Below are positions 43,114 through 56,298 of a DNA stretch of 64,000 nt, one piece after another (positions within the stretch are counted from its first letter, which is position 1; each line of letters opens with the position of its first letter). The stretch is from the NCBI RefSeq assembly GCF_002994745.2, contig NC_037091.1:58017612-58081611 (forward strand). The letters are read 5' to 3'. The translations under genes were made by a program, and so were the position numbers. The notes under the pieces were generated by a model. That model searched no databases, was not told the DNA's origin, and was given only the letters and a program-made list of their open reading frames with translations. The stretch is from Rosa chinensis. Taxonomy: Eukaryota > Streptophyta > Magnoliopsida > Rosales > Rosaceae.

Positions 43114-44092
43114 CCTAAACAAATAGTAAAACTAAGGAAACTTAATTTTCAACTGGACTCAGAAAGAGTCAATCTAAAGAAATTAACCCTTATAAAACAA
43201 CTAAAGCATAGGCCCAAAGAACAAGCCCAACCCAATACAGAAAACTTAGCTATTGCAGGCCACCTCGCATCGCCGATCACGCATAGTTGATGATGTGTCA
43301 TAAGAAGCAGGACACTGAGTAGTTCTGAATTGAATAACTGATGTCAATCAAATTCCAGTACACATATCATATTAAATCCAACAACCAAGGGGAGAAGATC
43401 CCTAAAAACAGCACCATATTGTCCACCATTGAGACTCAAACCAAGAAAGAGTCATGGTTGTCGAAAGAGGATCGAGAACCAGATCATAGATCGAGTACCA
43501 AAACCATGCAAAATTTGGGGGAGAAGGGGGTGATGAACCCATGTGTGAGCACCCATACTCGCCTAGATAAGTGTCTTATACTTTATCATCGCAGGCCTTC
43601 ATGGAAGTTGATAGTAAAAGGAGAAGAACTATTTTGGGGTTGGGTAAGCATTGAACTGGAAAGATGTGGGGATTGACCAATAGTGAGATAGAGCAAAAAA
43701 AAAAAAAAAAGCTAGGAATAAGGACCTCCTAATTTGGACATAGCCAGGAATGAATTGCACATAGCCAGAAATGACCACAAAGAAAGCAAAAGACACCACA
43801 AAAGTGAGACAAGAACTATAAATTATTAAGGATGCTGAAGAGGAATAGAGAAGGAGGGACCTCCCCTAACTCTTAAACCTTCAAGTTAGATCCTGATGGA
43901 TCAAGATCTGGGCAAAAAAAAGGGGGAGGAGGTTTGTTTTCAAATCTACTTTCTCTCTCTAAAGTTTAGAGAGAGACGCTCTTGAGATGTTCCTTGGTTG
44001 GTTGAACTTACGTCTTAACCCATGTTAACATGAAACAAAAACAAAGAGTGAAAGGACAATTCGTAGGGTCACTCCATTCACTTAGGGTTCTT

Positions 44093-44263
44093 CTACGATA
44101 TATTAATGTATTGATATATTAAGTAGACTGATTCGATACAAAACTAAACAAACTCGATACAGAGGTATACTACTTTGAGATCAAGTCAAACTAGTCTACT
44201 TATGCATGCAACTAGTTTATATCAAATCTAGTCTACTTGATGTATTGGTACATTAATGTACCG
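44093..44263. mobile_element. possible small palindromic MITE
   Basis: About 45-bp imperfect inverted ends, with ATTAATGTATTGATATATT and AAGTAGACT on the left mirrored by AGTCTACTTGATGTATTGG and CATTAATGTACC on the right. No clear target duplication, so the borders are approximate. Confidence 0.4.
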
Positions 44264-44831
44264 TTGAATTTTCTGTTCGTTTTTGCCAACAAATTAATGG
44301 CTTGTTCCATTGATCTTAACTATTGTTAAAATTGTCTAATTATTTGATAGATTATCTGATTGCACTGTAGAATTTTTTGTAAAGATAATCTTTGTTGTTA
44401 TTTTGTTTTTGTGAGTCAAACTTAAGATCTACCACCTTATAAAGAAAAAACTTACGTCACTGGACCAACTAGTCACCAATTTTAGAGATGGTCTTTAGAT
44501 TATGTTTTGAGACATGAACGTGGCCTATTATAAAATTAGAAATTTGAAACACTTTAATTATTAATGGATGAACTTAATAAAATGAAATGAGTTTAGATAC
44601 ACGAAGGGATCATATCTTATATAATTAAGCCAATTCTTAAGTGAATGGTTAAATTTTTGAAGTACCATATATGCCCTAATATAATATAAATATTAATAAA
44701 TAAATTATTTCTATATGAGGATAAGATAGTCAATAGAGTATATTATATTTGAAAAAATTGCAATACCTCTCATGAAAAAATGAGAAGCTTCCCCAAAATT
44801 ATGAGAGAAATTGTTGTAACTTTTTTTAATT

Positions 44832-44897
44832 TAAAAATAAAAAATAAAAAATAAAAAATAAAAAATAAAAAATAAAAAATAAAAAATAAAAAATAAA
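44832..44897. repeat. (AAAAAAT)n minisatellite
   Basis: About nine head-to-tail copies of a 7-bp unit AAAAATA, nearly perfect. Confidence 0.9.
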
Positions 44898-46054
44898 AGT
44901 CAATTGAGGCACATGTTAAAGGGCTAGTTATAAGAATGTAAAGTTAAAACAAGTTAATTACGAATGGATGAACCTAATACTTTCCACCATAAAATGAGTT
45001 TTATTCAAAGAAATTATTAATAAGGTGGTTTTGACTACTATACTTGAAATAAAAAAGAAAGATCACTTTGCATATTATCGTGAGGTCAAAGCTACAAAAA
45101 TATTCTTGAGTTGCAGATAACTCCCAACTTATATCCAAAATTTTGTCCGCACGTAAAATTTCTTCCCATGGAGGATTTGTATACGAAGAAATTTCAGCTT
45201 GATCAGCAAACCCAGAGTGAGCTGTAAGTGTAAGAACCTATGTTCTTATTCATATCATATAAGTTATTTCTTCACTTTCAACTTGTTCCTGAAGTTCAAA
45301 ACCGCATTAAAACTCCAAATAACAAACTTTTTTGACTCATTTTTTTTTCATATTCCGTTGATGCACATTTTGTTACCTAGGTGAATCTTTGAATCTTTTT
45401 TCCTTCCTAAACACCTCATAATTTCCCTCCTTTTCATGTGACTCCTTTAACGTTACAAGCCAATTTTAGCTCATAAGTAAGAAATTTCTTATGATATTAT
45501 GAGGCCAGGGTAGAAATTATACATGGACTTCCAAAAAAAAAAAAATGGTTGGCTTAGATATTATGACTTGTCTTTTTATGAATTCCTTCTCCAATTGGAA
45601 ATTATACAATGATTTATTACAGGGCTGAACATGGTTTTGACTTCCTGGGGTCCTGGTCTGAGGTTGCTACTTTCCTTTTGGATTCAACTGACGTCCAAAA
45701 ATGTTCAAGAATCCCCTACTCTGCAGACTCCTATTTAAGCATAAACCTGGATAATGATAAGCACCTTTCTTCTTCTTCCCATTTCATAAGATTAGACAAC
45801 TATACAGAACCTGTTTTCTGAAAGCAGCAAAACACCCTCTAGTTCATGTGCTGCTAAAGCTAAGTGCTCAAACTACAGACCTGGTAATTCCATCCTTCTA
45901 TATATCCTTTTAAAGCTTCTTGATGCCAAACTTATTTTCTTCACATTCTCTGCTCAAACTTAAGAGCTTCTTAATCTAATTAGTTTATCAGGTTCAAGTT
46001 TCTGGATTTCTTGCCTTATTTAATGCACTCAATCTTTGTGTAGTACTGGTGAAA

Positions 46055-49000
46055 ATGGACAACATGAGTTTTATAGAGACTGACGGTATTCCTGAATTTG
46101 CGCACGGCCTTAAAATCCTGCTGTTCGATCATGACACATTTTCCCTCATGTACACAGCATCAGTGCTTGAACAATACTCATTCCATGGTAATACATATAC
46201 ATTACTTTTGTATATTCCATAATTTCAAAGATGCCGCATGTCTGCGCATAAATGTTTTAGACAAGGATCGATCATCTCTGTCTAGCAAGGAAGTCTGCGA
46301 TATAAATTCTATTCTATACGCAAATCTGTCATAAGTTATTACAAAATGTAACTGCTATTTGTTATTGCGCTGTGAAAGAAAGTTCTCGAATATACTTTTT
46401 TAATGTAAGGAATTTTCGGTAATTTATGTTCATGCTTGTTATTTGCAGCCTCGTCAATCTGAAAATATTGAGTGGAATTTAATTATATCTTGCATTTTCA
46501 TTTTAGTTACTGCAATCGAGCAGGCATCTGTCGCTTTGTCCATGATTAGTGAACAAAAGGATCACTATGAACTAGTAATGGCTAGCATTAACATGTCTGA
46601 TATTGAGAGTGTTTCTTTTCTGCATGCACTGCTCGAGAAGGATATTCCTGTCATATGTAAGCTTCAAATTCCTTAAGTTTTCCATCTCGATTGATTTGTA
46701 GACAACTTATTTACTCTTGCATACTGATTTTTTGATACTTGGGCTTTTGATGCAGTGATCTCCTCTGAAATGAATGCTGACATGACCAGGAAAGCCCTAG
46801 ACAAAGGAGCAAGCATTATCCTTGAGAAACCCATTCCTTTGGAGGATCTGAAAAATGTGTGGCAACACGTATACAGGAAGACAAACCCAATGGAGGACAT
46901 AGGTAAACCAAATTGTGAAGATAAGATAGACTGGCCAAGGGACTATCAAGAGTCTTCAGTGCTTAGACCTTCCTTTGCAGGTATTGAAACCAAGGAGGAT
47001 GGTGCACTGTGTAGGCCTGATACAGGGCATTATTGGAATGGCACTGGCCTTGAAACTGATCTAGAAGGTAAGTATGAGCAAGTTGACACACTAAAACTTG
47101 CACATTGACACTCAAGTCCGGTAAGATTTACTTAGCTGTTGAAATCATGAAACAGGTTTGCATAGCTATAGCATCGAAGAGTTGTTCCCAACAGAGAGCC
47201 AAAAACAAAAAGCATCTGGGATGAAGCCAGCTGATGATACCGACGAACAAGGAAAACAAAAAAAATTGAAACTAACTGTAGAGCAAACTGATTCTGACAG
47301 TATAGCCAGGAATCAGGAAGGGATCTCCAAGAAACATAGCAATGACAAAACAGATAAGAAAGAACGTATTAATTGGACTTCGGACCTGCATTTCAAGTTT
47401 ACAACAGCAATAAGTGCCTTGGGAGATCAGAGTAATTTTTCTTTCTCAGAAAACTATCTAATATTTTTATGTAATTTCCGTACTATCTGTTGAGCTACGT
47501 AGTTAGTTCAGCATTATGCTTCAGTTCACCTTTATAAGTTACTAAATTATCGTCATTTTCTTGTTGGCTTGTTGCATACAGAAGCTCGTCCTAAATCGAT
47601 TATGAACATGATGGGTGTGGAGAATTTAACAATGCGCCAGGTTGCAAGCCATCTTCAGGTTCTCTTCCATTCATATCTCATCAATCAAAGGCCGAGTCTT
47701 TCCCATCAATTAACTTTTGATTGATTCTCTAGAAAATATGTAGTTGTGAATTATTAGTAATTACTTATTATTGTTTAAGCTTCTTATTTGCTTTATTTCT
47801 GTTTTCCAGTTTGACAACTTGCATGTACATTTTACCAGTGTTCTTTATCTTTCCAATCTTTGTTTGAAGGATTAATGTTATATTCTTTATTTCCAGAAAT
47901 ACAAAAATCAAGTACGGCGAATTAACGAGACTGGCATATTTACTGGAAGAAGTAGTTTAAGCAAAGTTTCTGGTGGGAATGAGTTTGTGCCAGCAAAGCA
48001 AAGTTCTCTGGTATACCAGAAGAAACCAGGGACTTCAAGGTTTGGAGTAGGAGGTAAACCAACAGAATCAACTACTCCAAATTCTTTGACCAGATCTTCG
48101 ATCTCTGTAGCTAGCTTCGACAATCATGACTACAGAATGCAGAATCTAAACTCAAGCCATGGAGGCTTATCTCGCTACGGAAATACCAATAGCCCCAATG
48201 ATTCTCTAAGAACTGATGGTTGGTTTCAAAATATGAACCAGATACCAGAAACAAGCAGTTTTGCATACAAAACTGGCATGAAGGAAATATTGAAGAAAAA
48301 ACTGAAAGTAACTGAAAACTTACCGGGCATGACTTCAGAGGTTGATCCTCCCAACATGTCAACCAATACATTCCAGCTCCCCGACGAGCCTCCTGCCGTG
48401 CATCAAAAGCAAAATTGTACTCCTGCTTTGACTGATCCCTTCAATTCCATAAACAAGGAAACACCAATTGCAGGAACAACAGAAGTGCTTGAACTACAGA
48501 AGATGAACCAACCAAGTATGAATTACTCGACTCCAGAGGCAGATTCTCCTTACATGTTGGCAAATGCATTTCAGTTCTCAAATGAGGTTTCAGTTGCGAA
48601 TCAAGATCAAAATTGTACTCTAATTGTAAGTGCTCCCATGAACTCTGAAATTCGGGACGAGTTTTCAACAGAAGATCAACGAATTGAATTATTTGAGCCC
48701 ATGCCAATGAATTTACCAAGCATGACACCAGACAGTGCTTCTGTGAACCAAGAGCAATATTATGCTTCAGTTAATTCCTCCAGTTCCGAAACTCGGAACA
48801 GTTTTTCAACAGAAGTTGCAGGAACAAATAAACTACTTGAGCTTGTGCTAAAGGATTCACCTAGTATGGAGTGCATGACTAAGGAAGATGCTTCTCCCCA
48901 CAAATCAGAACATGCATCTCAGCTCCCGAATGAGCCTCTCGGCATGGACCTACAACAATACCGTACTCCTCATGAGAACAAGTTTGCTGCGAGAACAACT

Positions 49001-49711
49001 GAACTTGAGTTTCTGGCAAAAGAAACACCTTCAAGCAATGCTAACAATCTAGGGAACCTTCCAGCAAACTTCAACGATGGAAGCCAGAAGCTGGATACTC
49101 TAGCAGGAGAGGCACCTCCTGCGATTTTATCAAATGAACACCAGCACTATACTCCAGTTTTTACTGTTCCATTTGCTTTCCAAAATCATAACAAGGTTTC
49201 TCTAGTAGCAACTGAACTTCAGCTTCTGGAGGAGCAAACAGCTTCAAGCAATCCAAAAAACTTACAGAACCTCCCAACAAAATTCAACAGTGGAAGCCAG
49301 AAGCTGGATACTCTAACAGGAGAGGCACCTCCTGCGATTTCATTAAATGAGCACCAGCACTATACTCCATCTTTCACCATTCCATTCGATTCCCAAAATC
49401 AGAACAAGGTTTCTCCAGTAACAACTGAATTGGGGGAACAAAAAGCTTCAAGCAATGCAAAAGATATAGAGAACCTTCCAGTATACTTCAACAGTGGAAG
49501 CCAGGAGCTGAATAATTTAACAGGAGACGCTCCTCCAGCTATTTCATCAAATGAGCACCAGCCACTGTCGGAGTATGCTGACCTGTTGAAAATGCTTGAA
49601 GCAGATCTGGAGTACAATTCTTTTGGCAATGCACCATATGCAGGCAATTTTGATGAATACCGTGAATGGCCGGAGAGATCTTTATTTGGAGATAGCACAG
49701 AACAACATTAG
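46055..49711 (+). CDS. APRR6: pseudo-response regulator with GARP domain, APRR6-like
   Basis: Exons join(46055..46187, 46507..46656, 46756..47067, 47156..47431, 47582..47658, 47897..49711), about 920 aa. The receiver domain (exons 1-3) keeps the N-terminal acidic pocket (LLFDHDTFSL) and the conserved lysine (LEKPIPLEDL), but the phospho-acceptor aspartate is replaced: LVMASINMSD aligns a serine there. A GARP/Myb-like motif is split across exons 4-6: RINWTSDLHFKFTTAISALG, ARPKSIMNMMGVENLTMRQV and ASHLQKYKNQVRRI, as in type-B regulators. The long last exon encodes a low-complexity tail with three 71-72 residue repeats and a short acidic end. Function inferred: DNA-binding transcription regulator that cannot be activated by histidine phosphorelay. 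Start chosen at the ATG upstream of the receiver; a 5' UTR intron is likely. Confidence 0.85.
48973..49560 (+). repeat. in-frame tandem repeats in the PRR C-terminus
   Basis: Units start at about 48973, 49188 and 49401 (215 and 213 bp, the third partial at about 160 bp). Each encodes a block with NLPxxFNxGSQKLDTLxGEA and PPAIxxNEHQHYTP. Unit length is a multiple of three, so the frame is kept. Confidence 0.88.
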
Positions 49712-50439
49712 TTCAAAGTTTCAGATGTAGGTGGTGTGGATCCTCAAGTTGCAAAAACATTATGAGTGCTGATGGTCATGAAGATTCATGTCAAAAGGTT
49801 TTCTCTTCCCCGAATAAAATTTGCAGTAACAATAAAAATGGAAACCTAGGTTTCCTCTCTATTTTTATGCTGAGTACTCAGTGAATTGATACTGCTGAAT
49901 TTATTGCATTCAACCAGACATTATTGTTGGTGATTCAGACTCTTTTCCGACTCTTTTCCTTAAAGTTGGTAGTTCACAGATATTCATTAACAACCATATA
50001 TTACAAATAAATTTTTCTAGAAACTTAAACATATAATTGCTTATTACACATCTGGTTTTATGCGAAAGGATAGATGCTGCATTCAGATCAAGTACAGATA
50101 ACTGCAATCTATGATTTATACAAGGAAATTACTGATTATAAATGACATCTGTGAGTTTATTATAACCATGAATGCCATGTGATTATGAATCTGTAGATAA
50201 AATGTGAAGATAGAAATCTACAATATATCTTGACAAAACTTGAAATTCATATCTCCACTATGACTCGAGAGACTCTATTGCTCTGATCTGGTATATTACC
50301 AATGATTGTGTAGTTGATACAAATTAAGTTATCTGCTTTTGCGAAAGAAAAAAAGTAATTTCCATGATGCTTTGCTTTGAACAACAATTCTATTCAATAA
50401 AAGTTTCCAACAAATAAAAATCACTGAATATACACAGTT

Positions 50440-51602
50440 TCATGCATCTATGTTGGATATAGGACCTTTAAACCAGTGTCGAGCACTGAATATCCAAGCA
50501 AATACTGTGATAATTAACAAACCGCCAACTGCAACAGGAGTATAGTTGAGTGTCTCGTTGCTAATTGGATAGGCCACAGGCAACGAGAAGAGGACTGAGA
50601 TGATTGCCACCCAAAGCACTGCAATCCAGCCAACAAGGATCCCATAGCGGCCCAAGTTGAAAGGTCCGGGGATGAAGGACTTGCGTGCCAAGGTCACCCT
50701 AAAGAAGATGGGCAGGGCATAAGCAATGTACAGTCCAATGGTTGCAATAGACACCATGGCATTGAACGCCACAAGGCTTCCAAGCGACTGTGAAGATTGA
50801 AGCAAACAAGTAAATGATTACCAGTTGCAGATAGAATGGTGATAATATATATGAGAAGTTATGTACTTACTGTCAGTGCCATGCAAAATGATATAAGAGC
50901 AGAAAGCCAAACTGCATTTATGGGGACTTCATGCTTGTTCACTTTATGCCAAAATGGTGAAAATGGCATGGCTCCATCTCTAGAGAATGCATAAGCCATC
51001 CTGAGAGGAAAATCAAGCACCGTAAGCAGGTAAAAGATTTAATTGTACCCTATTGATTCTTGTTGCTTGAGTATGAGAAAGATAAAACAGATTTAGATAC
51101 CTGGAGTTGCTAGTAACTGAACTCATTCCACAGAAAAATATGGCAACAGCAACCACTCCCAAGCATATGATTCCTCCAACTCCAGTTCCATACCTACTCT
51201 TGAAAGCTAAATAAAATACTTCAGCAATGGCATAACCACCGGCATCATTGTTCTCATCCAAAAGGGATGGGATGTTGGTAACAGCAAAGGTGATCCCAAG
51301 GATATAACCCCATCCAACAATAATAGATATTCCAATGGAACTGATTATTCCTTTTGGTCCGTTGATATCAGCGCTCTTGGTTTCCTCTGTCTAGAAACAG
51401 AAGTTGAAAGGAACGTAAAGATTTAGTACCAGTTATATGGCCAAGCATTGAGCTAATATCAGATACAGAGAAGAACATCATATTATCTTGTCTTTGATTT
51501 GCATATCATATCTGGTTTTTGCCTGAAGATGGGTTGTTACAAATAGGACAAATATACACCAAGCCTTCACTACAATTTCAGCTGCTTCAGTGAAATGGAA
51601 AA

Positions 51603-51638
<36 letters not shown>

Positions 51639-53411
51639 TTATCAAGTTTGTATATGAAAAATAGCTTCATACACAAAATGATAATATAGCTATGCAGATT
51701 CCCTAAATTTTGTACTTCTGCAAATGGGATGCAACTTTGTTAAGCTCTGAGGATTCAACCTTACAGTTGTTTCTATGTTCATCAGACAAGTTAAGGATAG
51801 CTACTGAAATGAATGAGTCTGAAAGCAATGAAAATATCAGCTTACCATATGAGCAGATGCATCATATCCAGTTAAGGTATATTGACTCATTAACAGTCCC
51901 AGAACAAAAATGTACAATTTGTTGTTAACTCCATCGCCATTATCAGTGTTGAAGTGAGTGAATACAAACTTGGCACTAGCCCTCTCCGTTGCAACGAGGG
52001 GAATGAGGATCATAAGGACAAAGACACCTGAATATTCTAATGTCAATAAAAAAACCCAACATATAGAAATATAGTGAAAAGGGCTCAAAATATTCCTACC
52101 TACAAAATTCCATGCAGCAGCCAGCTGTCCAAAGAAAGATAAATACCAGATGGGAAGACTGTTTATGATAGCATGTAGAAGCAAAATTCCTCCATGGAAA
52201 CAAATAACTACGTATTTGGAAGCCTCATAGCCATCATTATTCTTCCCACCTGTGCTAAGGAGAATCATCACTTGAATCAGCGTTGCAAGTGAAAAATCTA
52301 TACTAGTTGTGACTGCCCACTGCAATTAGAAAGGTAGCAATGCAGTTAGAGCTTATAGTGAATCATACCACATCCATAACAAGCTTGAGCTCACAATGGA
52401 TATTGAAGGACTATGAACTCCAGAACATATGAGTTCTTAGAAGTACCTGACCAACTATGTTGAACCTGCAAGAAGAAAAACCATTAACCATCATCAGAGA
52501 ATATTATGCCAGTAAGTTCAACATAGAACCGTCTTGGGATTAGTTGCAGGCAATATACATTTCACTTGTACATTCAGACCAGCAAAGAAACAATAGCACC
52601 ATTCTGGAATAATAACAGATGGTAGAGTCCCTAGAGTGAACAAGAGATTAGCATCTTGAACAAAAAGGGCGAGTGCCAAATCAATCTAATCGAAAGAACT
52701 ACACGTTGTCCAAAAAGGAAATCGAAAGAGTTGAGCTACACATCGATCAAACTCTAGACCAAGTAACAAACGGAGAAGAAGTCCTAATCGGGAAGAATGT
52801 ACAAACATAGTGCATGTACTGAAAAATTATGCACAAGAGCTGTGAAGCTCATAAGTCAACTAGTGCAGATCCCAAAAGTAAAAGACTTCAGAGTAGCAAG
52901 AGATGATTCAATTGAGGCAAAGGAAAGATAAAATTACCAGCCCGTGAGCCAAGAAGCAAAGGGTGCCCATTTTGGGCCAGCAAGCATGGCACTCCAATAG
53001 TACAAACCCCCAGAAGTTGGGTAAGAAGAACAAATCTCAGCCATGGACAAACCAACAACCATGGTGAAACAACCAGCTATAAGCCACCCATAAACAATAG
53101 AAACTGGGCCCCCAAATTTCAACCCAGTGTTGTACAGAGTCGTTACACCGGTAAGCACTGATATGATCGCAAACGAAAAAGCAAAATTCGAAACCACCCT
53201 GCAATTCCAAACCAAACACACACACAAAACACAAACTTTTCAGGGTGGTTTGAAAAAAAAAAAACAAACCAAGAACAAGTTGGGATTTTGGGAAAGATTA
53301 CGAGAGGTCACGCTTGAGCTCTTGTTTGTAGCCGAGCTGATTAAGACGTTCGTGGCCGGAATCCTTGGAAACGTCGCCGTTGGCTGCCATTGTGCCGCCA
53401 CCAGACTCCAT
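50440..53411 (-). CDS. BAT1: bidirectional amino-acid transporter BAT1
   Basis: Exons join(53411..53302, 53198..52938, 52465..52447, 52319..52100, 52027..51846, 51390..51101, 51000..50871, 50787..50440); all phases agree and give 519 aa, the usual family length. APC-superfamily amino-acid permease (GABA permease/BAT1 group) with about 12 membrane segments. Features: cytosolic N-terminus ending RLNQLGYKQELKRDL; first membrane segment FAFSFAIISVLTGVTTLY; consensus motif VVGLSMAEICSSYPTSGGLY; later GYDASAHM(T)EETKSADINGPKG. It would move amino acids such as Ala, Arg, Glu, Lys or GABA across a cell or organelle membrane. Exon 3 is a 19-nt microexon (encodes WFNIVGQ with neighbours). TATA-like sequences lie near 53583-53600. 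A truncated relative lies upstream at 55200-56277. Confidence 0.95.
51604..51633. repeat. (AC)n microsatellite in a BAT1 intron
   Basis: About 14-15 AC units in the intron between exons 5 and 6, followed by ATATAT. Confidence 0.95.
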
Positions 53412-55199
53412 GTTGTTAAAGCCCAAAAACAGAGAAACAGAGAACACCCACAACCAAAATGACAAGTCTCTCCTTGTTCCTCAGTTGTTGGGGAGTTTCA
53501 AACTGTGATGAAATGTCAACTGGAGCAGAAGCAGTAAAGCCAGTCAGCTTGAGGCGCGGAGAAGAAGATGGCGTAGCTTTGGATTATATGGGACTTCCCA
53601 CCATATAAATATTAGTTTAAGTAGATTTCAGTTACTGGCTTTTCATGGTTGGCCGTCTCTCTATCTCTCACTGTGTACAAATTTGTAAATGATTGCCATT
53701 TTCAACTGGCTGAGAGATACGTCTCAAGCTAGCCTGTCAGTTCAACCCGGAATGGGTTCAGATTCGAGGAGAGTGTGTGAACTCCAAATTCCCATCTGTA
53801 TTTTTCTTTGCTCCGTCCAATATTACTTTTCTTCCTTCTTTTTTCATTGGTCAAATCGATGACTTTGATTCGTATCACGTAACTATTAGTTTATTATGAG
53901 AGCATTATGATTCCAATTTGACGTGCGAGGATTCTGATATGATTCTTAGAATCTTTTTATAGGGAAAATAAATGATGCTCAAGTAAGAATTAAGCTAAAT
54001 CAGAGTGTTTGTATGCAATTGAAGATATGAGTTGCTCTCGCAACACTCTCCTTGAATAAATTGCTAATTGGATGCGTGTGTGTTTTCGGATCACATGTTG
54101 TTTATGAAGAGAATAAGAATACATATGTTTTTTTTTTTTTTCGATAAGAATTTAGTGTTCAATATGACTTGTCAAACCACACATAACAGACACAATCCTA
54201 AAACAAGAAAATCATAACAAGAAAAAATGGCACACGAAAAACCACCCTAATTTCGAACTCTAGATGACTCGGCAACATTTCTGTAGTGTAGCCCATTTTT
54301 ATATTTGGTTTGTCATGTGCATGGTCTGACTATGATAGAGCTTTCTATATGACAAGTAAACTGATAACATGCCATCTACTTGATATGCGTTCATGAAATG
54401 TAAATAAATATGTCATCATTTGGTTTTGGACCATTATTGTAGAAGCTAGTCAAAGTCCCATTATTGGTTCTGGACTTCTTGACAATTGTTGAGACCCACT
54501 TCATATGTTTATCCTTGTGGCCATCTTCATATATGGACTCCGGGTAGGGGATGTAGGGGAGGGTTGAGGCAGCCGGAGCCCCTAAGAGTCCAGGTTGAGG
54601 CTTAGCCCGTTGGATCTTGTTAACTTATGGGCTGGCTGGGCCGGGTTCAAAAGGCTAGAGGAGTGTCGAAAGCCAAGCCTAGCAAAAGTTTTTTTTCGGC
54701 TCAGTTCGGGATTGGAATTTAAACGATCTCAACGTTTGAAGAGTTGAAGTTAAATTAGCTAGTCCTAAGGCCAAATTTTTGGCATTGGTGGAGAAGGGTG
54801 TCTTTGTCCCTAATCAACAACATCAAAATAACTGTATTGAAACTAAACGGAAATAATCTAAAGCAAGTAAACAACACAGATGAAACTTAAAAATGAACCA
54901 AAGTGAATGACTCGAGGTATAGACAATTTATGAATCCTATTTTTGGGCCGCCTCATTGAATAAATGCGAAGCCCAATATCCCTAGATCTTGGAATTACTA
55001 ATTGCTTCGAAAATTTGGGTCTTTGTCATATCCCTAGATCTTGGAATTACTAATTGCTTGCTTGTACAAGAAATCAATAATCTCTTCAAAAAAAACAAGA
55101 AATCAATAATGGAGAAATACACACAAGCGAGAGTGCGAAACAAGTCACAATGGCATGTTAAAGCCTAAAATGATATAATCAGAAAATAAAAATGCGTAC
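53412..55199. other. BAT1 promoter and spacer
   Basis: No gene supported. The first 200 bp hold the BAT1 leader and TATA-like sequences. A direct duplication of TATCCCTAGATCTTGGAATT (about 54977-55008 and 55029-55060) lies 51 bp apart. Exons 3-8 of a second BAT1-like gene would be expected here but none were found. Confidence 0.4.
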
Positions 55200-56277
55200 C
55201 AGCCAGTGAGCCAAGAAGCCAAAGGTCCCCAACGATCGCCAGAGAGTTTGGCACTCCAGAAGTAGAGACCACCGGAAGTCGGGTACGCGGAGCAAATCTC
55301 AGCCATCGATAGTCCCACCACCAGCGTCAGCAGCCCCACCACCGGCCACCCGTACACCATCGTTATGGTCCCACCATATGTGAGACCAATACCAAACGTC
55401 GTGCTCAGACCGGTGAGGACAGAGACGATGGAGAAAGTCATTGAGAAATTTGCTATTGCCCTAACACATCATAATGTACACCACACAACACAGGATCAGA
55501 ACCTTAATTTAGGCAAAATTATTACTCTTCTAGAATTTAGGCCCATCTATATCTTATTCAAAAGTCGTCCTGAAAAACTGGCATTCAATAACTACGGCCA
55601 GAAAAATATGTCTGCAAATATAAAGAAATGCAAGATGAAACTCTTAAGCAATGTTTTAACTGTTTAAAATTGATCTTGATCGAATTAAATTTGGAAATGG
55701 AACTTTGCATGCCATGCTGAGGTGATGAGTGACACCACAGGAATTATCTATATCTCTAAATTCCAACCAAGAATAAATTGTACGTGTATGCATATGTATC
55801 AAAATAATGTACCGACATATAGAATGAAAATGAAATGGAACCAACAAAGTTTTGTCTATGGCCCTCTGATATTGACAACCCAGATATTTTAACATTCCCA
55901 GACATTTCTGATGCAGTTTTGTATATTTTCTTGGCAGCCATCACTGTTATGTTCAAGTTGTCTTGCCAAAGTCAGAAACAAAAAACAAAGAACTGATATT
56001 CAGTGGATATATAAAAAGTCTAAAGCTGTGAAAGACTGAAAGTGATGCTCATCTAGAAACTAAACTTGGGGAAACAAAGTGAAAAGTGCAGGAAAATACA
56101 TGCATACAGCAAAGAAATTTAGTACAATAAACTCAAATGAAGAAAAAGAAGATAAATTCTGGTTTCATACGAGAGATTGCGGCTGAGTTCTTGCTTGTAA
56201 CCGAGCTGTTTCAAGCGCGAATCATCGGAAGAAATGGCGTCTTCTTGAAGAAGAGGGTGATGATGTTCCTCTTCCAT
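55200..56277 (-). pseudogene. truncated BAT1-like amino-acid permease, exons 1-2 only
   Basis: Exons 56277..56171 and 55460..55200. Exon 1 (MEEEHHHPLLQEDAISSDD, then RLKQLGYKQELSRNL) and exon 2 (SMTFSIVSVLTGLSTTFG, VVGLSMAEICSAYPTSGGLY, ASWLTGW) match BAT1 in sequence, splice phase and exon 2 length (261 bp in both). The donor GGCTG|GTACGC after exon 2 is still present, but no further exons follow in the 1.6 kb before BAT1. The two exons alone encode about 122 aa with two to three membrane segments. The sequence is not nonsense-broken, so the loss of the 3' part could be recent, or the remaining exons were replaced. Confidence 0.8.
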
Positions 56278-56298
56278 GGTATCCTTGATTTGAGTCAT

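Larger units (their letters stand above)
43114..45600. other. intergenic, no supported gene
   Basis: AT-rich sequence with a few poly-A runs (such as 43696-43711). A small exon-like ORF with a donor (45169-45223, start MEDLYTKKFQL, donor CT|GTAAGT) is seen on the plus strand, but no following exon was found. Confidence 0.3.

Noticed and set aside
43341..43676. 111-codon plus-strand ORF
   Set aside because: No recognisable motif and no promoter or splice context; composition like random AT-rich sequence.
45169..45223. Exon-like ORF MEDLYTKKFQL with a donor
   Set aside because: No following exon found on the plus strand before the PRR gene; may be chance or a remnant.
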